From positions 124,001-188,000 of the forward strand of contig NZ_RQES01000024.1 of assembly GCF_004769405.1 (NCBI RefSeq): a stretch of DNA of 64,000 nucleotides, given 5' to 3'. This document shows, in pieces, positions 59,197-64,000 of this stretch. The translations under genes were made by a program, and so were the position numbers. The notes beneath the pieces were generated by a model. That model made no database searches. It was not told the DNA's origin and saw nothing but the letters and a program-made list of their open reading frames with translations. Positions within the stretch are counted from its first letter, which is position 1; each line of letters opens with the position of its first letter. The stretch is from Leptospira selangorensis (GTDB lineage: Bacteria > Spirochaetota > Leptospiria > Leptospirales > Leptospiraceae).

Positions 59197-59796
59197 ATGC
59201 CTAAAACAGGTTTAAAGCCAGAAGAACTACAAGAAAAAGTGCTCGATGCCGCTGAAATTGAGATCAGAAGAAACGGTGTCGAGCGTTTGAAACTTACTGA
59301 CGTGGCTAGAAATCTAAATCTTAGCCACGCCGCATTATATAAACATTTCGCAGACAAAGAAGCATTACTCGATTCCATTTCTAAAAGATGGTTGGATCGT
59401 ATCGATCTTGCTCTCGCAGAAGTTTCCTCGAAAACAAGTCCATTGGAAGAAAGAATTTTAGAGTGGCTAATGACTCTTCATATGATGAAAAGAGAGAAGG
59501 TCCAGTCGGATCCAAGAATTTATACTGCATTCAATAATTCCGCAGAGAAAACAAGACCGTTCGTTAAAAAACATATCCAGACAATGTATATACAACTGGA
59601 AGCGATGGTCCAAGAAGGAATCCAAAAAGGATTATTTTTTTGTAATACTCCTAAGGAAGGAGCAAGGATCATTTTCGAAGGGACTGCCGCCTTCCATCAT
59701 CCTAGAATGGTATTCGATAATATAGAAGAAGATCGGATCGAGTTTTTAAGATCCGTTGTGTCCACACTCCTGTCTGGATTAAAAAGTAAAAGATAA
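59197..59796 (+). CDS. TetR family transcriptional regulator
   Basis: 199 aa. N-terminal helix-turn-helix IEIRRNGVERLKLTDVARNLNLSHAALYKHFADKEALL, with a helical ligand domain from about 55. It lies 3 nt after the aldo/keto reductase gene and probably represses that operon through the inverted repeat at its start, acting as an aldehyde- or xenobiotic-responsive switch. It is followed by a GC-rich stretch and then the RND pump on the other strand. Confidence 0.9.
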   Translation: MPKTGLKPEELQEKVLDAAEIEIRRNGVERLKLTDVARNLNLSHAALYKHFADKEALLDSISKRWLDRIDLALAEVSSKTSPLEERILEWLMTLHMMKREKVQSDPRIYTAFNNSAEKTRPFVKKHIQTMYIQLEAMVQEGIQKGLFFCNTPKEGARIIFEGTAAFHHPRMVFDNIEEDRIEFLRSVVSTLLSGLKSKR

Positions 59797-59891
59797 GGGC
59801 GGCTCCTCGCTTCGCTCGGACCAGGCTACTTCGGGCTGCGCTATCGCTCCGGTCCTTCGGACTTCCCCTGCGTATCCTTGCCGCGGGGAAT
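59797..59891. repeat. GC-rich intergenic sequence with inverted segments
   Basis: About 95 nt of GC-rich sequence with short self-complementary parts (for example GTCC-TTC-GGAC near 59852-59861, and repeated CGCTTCGCTCGG / CGCTATCGCTCCGG segments). It sits between convergent genes and resembles REP-like intergenic sequence. I see no terminator or RNA gene in it. Confidence 0.5.
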
Positions 59892-62800
59892 TTACTTCCT
59901 CTTCTTCCCCCCGTTTTTGGAACGTTTGGATTTAGAGCTTCCCACTTCTTCCGGTTCTTCATGAGTAACCTCTTCTGAATCCCAGGAAACTTCTTCCAAT
60001 GTTTGTGGAATTCTTTCATGGGCTCTGGAAGCTTGGAATTCAGACTCTAATTTTCTTTTACGAGCTTCTTTTCTTCTTTCCTGGTCTTGGTAAATATTCA
60101 GTAGGAATTCCATCACGATAGGAAGAAGTACTCGAGAAAGAACTGTCGCAACGATTACTCCGAAGATCACCACGGTTGCCAAAGGTCTTTGCACTTCCGC
60201 TCCAGCCATGGTAGATATCGCCATCGGAATAAATCCGACTGCGGCAATGATCTCAGTTGTCATTACCGGACGAAGTGAATGAAGTCCCGCAGACAACACC
60301 GCTTTGGAGATAGTGATACCTTTTTCTAATTCTTCTTTGAGAGTGGAGGCGTATACAACCCCGTTCAATACTGCGATACCGCTCACCGCGATAAATCCAA
60401 CACCGGCAGGAATACTGAAAGGAAGTCCTCTAAGCACAAGGCCTATGATCCCTCCCGCGACTGCGAGTGGTACTACGATGAATACTCCCGCTGCATAATA
60501 AATATTTCCGAATGCAGCGATTAACATCACGAAGATGATTCCGAGTGCGATTGGAACTACGAGCATTAATCTATTTTTCGCTCTTTGGAAGTTCTCGAAC
60601 TGACCACCCCAATCCGTTCTATAACCTTCCGGTAGAGTTTTTTCTATATCGGCTGTGACTTTTTGTGCTTCATTTACGAAACCTACTAAGTCTCTTCCTC
60701 GTACGTTTGCTTCTACCATGATCCTACGTTTTAACGACTCTCTGTAAATTGCCGCAGGACCCTCTACAAATTCGATGGTCGCTACTTGTCCCAGAGGAAC
60801 CGTAACTCCGGTAGAAGTCATGACCGGAATGTTTTCCAATTTATCCAGATCCGAAACATCTAACTGAAGACGAACTACTAAGTCGAATCGTTTGAATCCT
60901 TCGAATACTTTTCCTGCCTTTCTTCCTATACGTAATGATTCTACGGTGGTTAAGATCTCTTCTGCGGCTACGCCGTAACGCGCCATCTTCTGTCTGTCTG
61001 CTTTGATTTGGATTAAAGGAAGCCCTAGAACTCTTTGTACTCTTAAGTCTGCAGCTCCCGGAACCTTCTTGATCTTATCCGCAAATTTGGATGCGGTATC
61101 TTTTAGGGTTTGGAGATCATCTCCATAAATTTTAATTACCACGTCCGCTTTAGATCCGGAGAGAAGTGCATTTACCCTGTTTTCGATCGGTTGTGAAAGT
61201 GAGATCGTACTAGAAGGAACTGATTTTAAGATCGCGTCCTTCATTTTATCCATAAGTTCGTCTCGGGAAGAAGCGGATGTCCATTCTTTAGGAGGAATGA
61301 GTTTCACCATGGATTCTCCTTCTTCCGTTCCTATCGGTTCCGCTGCTGACTCACCTCGACCCATCTTACTAACTACACTCGTTACTTCAGGGAACTGAGC
61401 TATTACCCTCTCTATTTCGGTATTCGTATCTCTGGAATAATTGATAGAAGTAGAGGGTAATCTTTTGATATCTATCGCAAATTCTCCCTCATCTATTCGG
61501 GGAAGGAATTCGGATCCTAAAGTAGATCCTAATATTAGAGAAACTGCAAATACGCCTAGGCCTGCTCTTAAGAATAACTTTTTGTTTGCCATTCCGAAGT
61601 CGAGAAGTTGCATATACAGCTCTTCCGCTCTGTCCCAAAACTTACTATGATGGAATACTGGAGTTTGGAATAAGATACTCGCCGCAGCGGGAAAGGTTGT
61701 AAGAGAGAATAAAAGCGCCATGGCAAGTGAGATTGCAACAGTCATCGCCATAGGTTTGAACATTCTACCTTCTACACCTTCTAATGTCATGAGAGGTAGG
61801 TATACTAGCAAGATAATCCCTACGGAGAAAGCTGCTGCTCTCGCCACCCTCACACAGGAATCGGTAATGATCTGTTCTGCCGCAAGTTTCCTATCTTCTT
61901 GTGAATTCTGTTGTTCATAGAATGCTTGTTTTAAGATAAAACCGTGAAGAACTGATTCCAACATCACAATGGTTCCGTCCACTAAGAGTCCGAAGTCCAA
62001 TGCTCCCAAAGACATTAAGTTACCGACGATACCGAACATTCTCATGAATATTGTGGCGGCAAGCATTGGGATCGGAATGGATAAGCTGACTAGTAACGCA
62101 CCTTTCACTGTTCCTAGTGCAAAGATCAAAACTATGATTACGAGTACCGCAGCTTCTGCCAGGTTTGTGAAGATTGTTCCTAATGTTCTTCCGATAAATT
62201 CTGAACGATCATAGAATGTTACGATCTTCATTCCTTCCGGAAGTCTGGCTCTTAGTACTTCTATTTTCTCTTTGACCTTTTTCACTACTTCCAAAGAGTT
62301 TTGGCCCATAAGCATCATTGCAGTGGCGCCTACTACTTCTCCCTTAGCATCTTTGGTCATAAGTCCGAAACGAAGTGCCGGACCGGTTTCTACAGTTGCG
62401 ATCTGGCCTAAAAGAAGTGGAACTCCGTCTCTTTCTGTTTGGACTGCAACGTTACGGATCTCGTCCACGGTTTTGAACTGGCTTTCTCCACGGATCACGA
62501 TCTGTTCCGCACTTTTGGTGATATAACCGCCACCTGTGTTTTGGTTGGCTGTTTCTAATTTATCACAAAGTTGAGATAATGTAATATTATGAACTGCTAA
62601 TCTTTGGGGATCTATCTTGATCTGATACTGTCTTGCTTCCCCGCCGATGATATTTACGTCGATAATCCCTTCGGTTGATTTAATCTCCCTTGCAAGTTCC
62701 CATTCCATATAAGTCCTGAGCTCTTCCGGATTATGGCGATCACTTGTTAGAACGAATTCATAAATATCTCCAAGACCGGTTGCGATAGGGGAAAGTTCAG

Positions 62801-63182
62801 GACTACCATAACCTTTAGGGATCACAGCCTCTGCCGCTCTTAACCTTTCGTTAATGAGTTGCCTTGCGAAATAAATATCAGTCCCATCTTTGAAAATTAC
62901 AGTAACACTACTCACTCCAGTTCTGGAAATAGAACGGATCTCTGTTACATGAGGAACTCCTGTAAGTTCCATCTCAATAGGATAAGTAATGAACTGCTCT
63001 ACTTCTACAGGAGAAAGACCAGGGGACTGAGTTACAACGGAAACCTGAACGTTTGTAATATCGGGGATTGCGTCGATAGAAAGTTGATACGCATTATACA
63101 AACCTATTATGGTGATTCCTGCAGTGAGTATCAGGACGAAAATCCTGTTCTTAATGGAGAGACGTATCAGTTTATCTATCAT
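59892..63182 (-). CDS. Heavy-metal RND efflux pump (CusA/CzcA family)
   Basis: 1096 aa. Twelve membrane spans and the family signature [13 protein letters not shown] with the proton-relay aspartate are present, plus paired porter domains (for example [12 protein letters not shown] and [23 protein letters not shown]). The final 50 residues are Lys/Arg-rich. These inner-membrane pumps need a periplasmic adaptor and an outer-membrane channel, and neither gene lies in the window, so it may use partners from elsewhere. Cu/Ag versus Zn/Co/Cd specificity cannot be read. The ATG at 63182 is the natural start. Confidence 0.9.
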   Translation of the reverse strand: MIDKLIRLSIKNRIFVLILTAGITIIGLYNAYQLSIDAIPDITNVQVSVVTQSPGLSPVEVEQFITYPIEMELTGVPHVTEIRSISRTGVSSVTVIFKDGTDIYFARQLINERLRAAEAVIPKGYGSPELSPIATGLGDIYEFVLTSDRHNPEELRTYMEWELAREIKSTEGIIDVNIIGGEARQYQIKIDPQRLAVHNITLSQLCDKLETANQNTGGGYITKSAEQIVIRGESQFKTVDEIRNVAVQTERDGVPLLLGQIATVETGPALRFGLMTKDAKGEVVGATAMMLMGQNSLEVVKKVKEKIEVLRARLPEGMKIVTFYDRSEFIGRTLGTIFTNLAEAAVLVIIVLIFALGTVKGALLVSLSIPIPMLAATIFMRMFGIVGNLMSLGALDFGLLVDGTIVMLESVLHGFILKQAFYEQQNSQEDRKLAAEQIITDSCVRVARAAAFSVGIILLVYLPLMTLEGVEGRMFKPMAMTVAISLAMALLFSLTTFPAAASILFQTPVFHHSKFWDRAEELYMQLLDFGMANKKLFLRAGLGVFAVSLILGSTLGSEFLPRIDEGEFAIDIKRLPSTSINYSRDTNTEIERVIAQFPEVTSVVSKMGRGESAAEPIGTEEGESMVKLIPPKEWTSASSRDELMDKMKDAILKSVPSSTISLSQPIENRVNALLSGSKADVVIKIYGDDLQTLKDTASKFADKIKKVPGAADLRVQRVLGLPLIQIKADRQKMARYGVAAEEILTTVESLRIGRKAGKVFEGFKRFDLVVRLQLDVSDLDKLENIPVMTSTGVTVPLGQVATIEFVEGPAAIYRESLKRRIMVEANVRGRDLVGFVNEAQKVTADIEKTLPEGYRTDWGGQFENFQRAKNRLMLVVPIALGIIFVMLIAAFGNIYYAAGVFIVVPLAVAGGIIGLVLRGLPFSIPAGVGFIAVSGIAVLNGVVYASTLKEELEKGITISKAVLSAGLHSLRPVMTTEIIAAVGFIPMAISTMAGAEVQRPLATVVIFGVIVATVLSRVLLPIVMEFLLNIYQDQERRKEARKRKLESEFQASRAHERIPQTLEEVSWDSEEVTHEEPEEVGSSKSKRSKNGGKKRK

Positions 63183-63308
63183 GGAAGGGTTCCGGGCAAG
63201 GATACGTACAAATTCCCAGTAACTCCCGACTTGTCGAACGGTTTTTGGGGAAAAGGATCTCTTAAAAGTAACTATAGAAAGGAACTGATCTGAATATAAA
63301 GGGTCTAA

Positions 63309-64000
63309 TCAAAACTTTTCAAAAAGTAAAAACTTCATCCCGTTTTTCTCATCCTTTCTTTTAAGTCCAAAATTTTTCTGAGAAACAGTTTTGATCAAAT
63401 CATCGATAGGAAGGATCAGTTTGTTATACGAACTTGAAGTAACAATCCAACCTTTATCAGTTTTCTCGTGAAATATATCCGTAATATCCACTTTGTTCTG
63501 AATGAATTGTAATTGGCAGGTGAAAATTCGAGATTCTTCCGAACGGACCACGAATATACTTTTATCTCCTGGTTTTCCATAACTCAGATCTCTATAACCT
63601 AAAATTAATTTACTTCCTGGAGAAAGAAAGCTAGACCAAAGACTTACTGTTGTCTCCCAATCTTTTTCCGATTCTAAATGAGTGATCGTGTCCCCCATAC
63701 ATAAAAGGATTTCCGGAGAAACACCTTGGTATAAATCCCTGGATCTGATATCTGCAATCTTTGTTCTGATCTTTGTGTCCGGTTTTCTGGCCTTGATCTC
63801 AGATAATAATTTTTCATTGAAGTCTATTGCTAAAACTTGAAATCCTAATTCTTCCAAAGGAATGGATTGTATCCCACTTCCTGCTCCTAGATCCCAAGCG
63901 ACCCCGTTTCCTTGGGGAGAAATCTCAAAAGATCTGAATAATTCCAGTTGGTCTTTTTCTTTAGCGGAAAGATCTCCCAACATCCAGGAATATTTTTCAG
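63309..64000 (-). CDS. Class I SAM-dependent methyltransferase (5' end outside window)
   Basis: The frame continues upstream of the Met at 63983 to the window edge with residues E-K-Y-S-W, so the real start is probably beyond 64000. Visible residues carry motif I AWDLGAGSGIQSIPLEELG, the acidic motif II residue in LAIDFNEKLLSEI, and motif IV PEILLCMGDTITHLES. The fold is that of small-molecule or lipid methyltransferases; the substrate is unknown. The last codons lie 126 nt upstream of the RND pump start on the same strand. Confidence 0.82.
   Translation of the reverse strand, partial: EKYSWMLGDLSAKEKDQLELFRSFEISPQGNGVAWDLGAGSGIQSIPLEELGFQVLAIDFNEKLLSEIKARKPDTKIRTKIADIRSRDLYQGVSPEILLCMGDTITHLESEKDWETTVSLWSSFLSPGSKLILGYRDLSYGKPGDKSIFVVRSEESRIFTCQLQFIQNKVDITDIFHEKTDKGWIVTSSSYNKLILPIDDLIKTVSQKNFGLKRKDEKNGMKFLLFEKF

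Overview
The window looks like chromosomal DNA of a spirochaete of the genus Leptospira. The case rests on content: relaxed spirochaetal lipoboxes on several small lipoproteins, PerR-type Fur regulation without a structural zinc site, a futalosine-pathway menaquinone gene (mqnC) facing an EtfD-like Fe-S oxidoreductase, FapA, GerMN-domain and DCC-family proteins, and a scatter of short intergenic palindromes of the type TGTAGGA-NN-TCCTACA. The moderate GC content would fit an intermediate or saprophytic species better than L. interrogans, but I cannot name a species. No rRNA, tRNA, CRISPR array, IS element or prophage was seen.

Layout. 1-5.5 kb: end of a polysaccharide flippase, a response regulator fused to an anti-sigma-like ATPase domain, and a three-gene minus-strand cluster of an exported protein, a trypsin-like PDZ protease and what looks like its catalytically dead paralogue. 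5.7-16.6 kb: a rhodanese lacking its cysteine, a YihQ-like GH31 lipoprotein, a DCC protein, an alpha/beta hydrolase divergent from a TetR gene, an M23 peptidase, HAD phosphatase, RluA synthase and an XRE-cupin regulator. 16.7-26.6 kb: NhaD-type antiporter, PerR-like regulator, Lpd, methyltransferase, an overlapping pair of degenerate-GGDEF and CheX-like genes, a hydrolase, FapA and MtnA. 26.8-37.5 kb: rhomboid protease, citrate-lyase-like enzyme, atypical carbamoyltransferase, RF3, CsgG-like lipoprotein, EtfD-like protein and MqnC. 37.4-45.1 kb: a membrane diguanylate cyclase, a TetR/membrane-protein operon, a GerMN protein, a HAD phosphatase, and a translationally coupled trio (lysine-2,3-aminomutase-like radical SAM enzyme, ATP-grasp ligase, haem-oxygenase-like diiron protein). 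45.1-59.8 kb: DCC protein, N-acetylglutamate-synthase-like protein, an RNA methyltransferase carrying a 17-copy repeat tail, bacterioferritin, a cysteine-less thiolase, heptosyltransferase, PepP, M20 peptidase, PQQ-type sugar dehydrogenase, a double-length ThyX and an aldo/keto reductase-TetR operon. 59.9-64 kb: a CusA/CzcA-type RND pump and a partial methyltransferase.

Themes. Several genes keep the fold of a well-known enzyme but have lost or changed a key residue (rhodanese C to D, thiolase C to S, carbamoyltransferase HCLP to HDMP, GH31 R to Q, GGDEF to RKNRL, haem-oxygenase-like ligand H to N). The strongest candidate for an undescribed system is the coupled trio at 42063-45141, which reads as a small pathway acting on lysine or a related beta-amino acid. 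The electron-transfer genes at 33.5-37 kb fit a fatty-acid-oxidising, menaquinone-respiring organism. Three TetR genes each sit beside probable targets, and all three have a candidate operator nearby.
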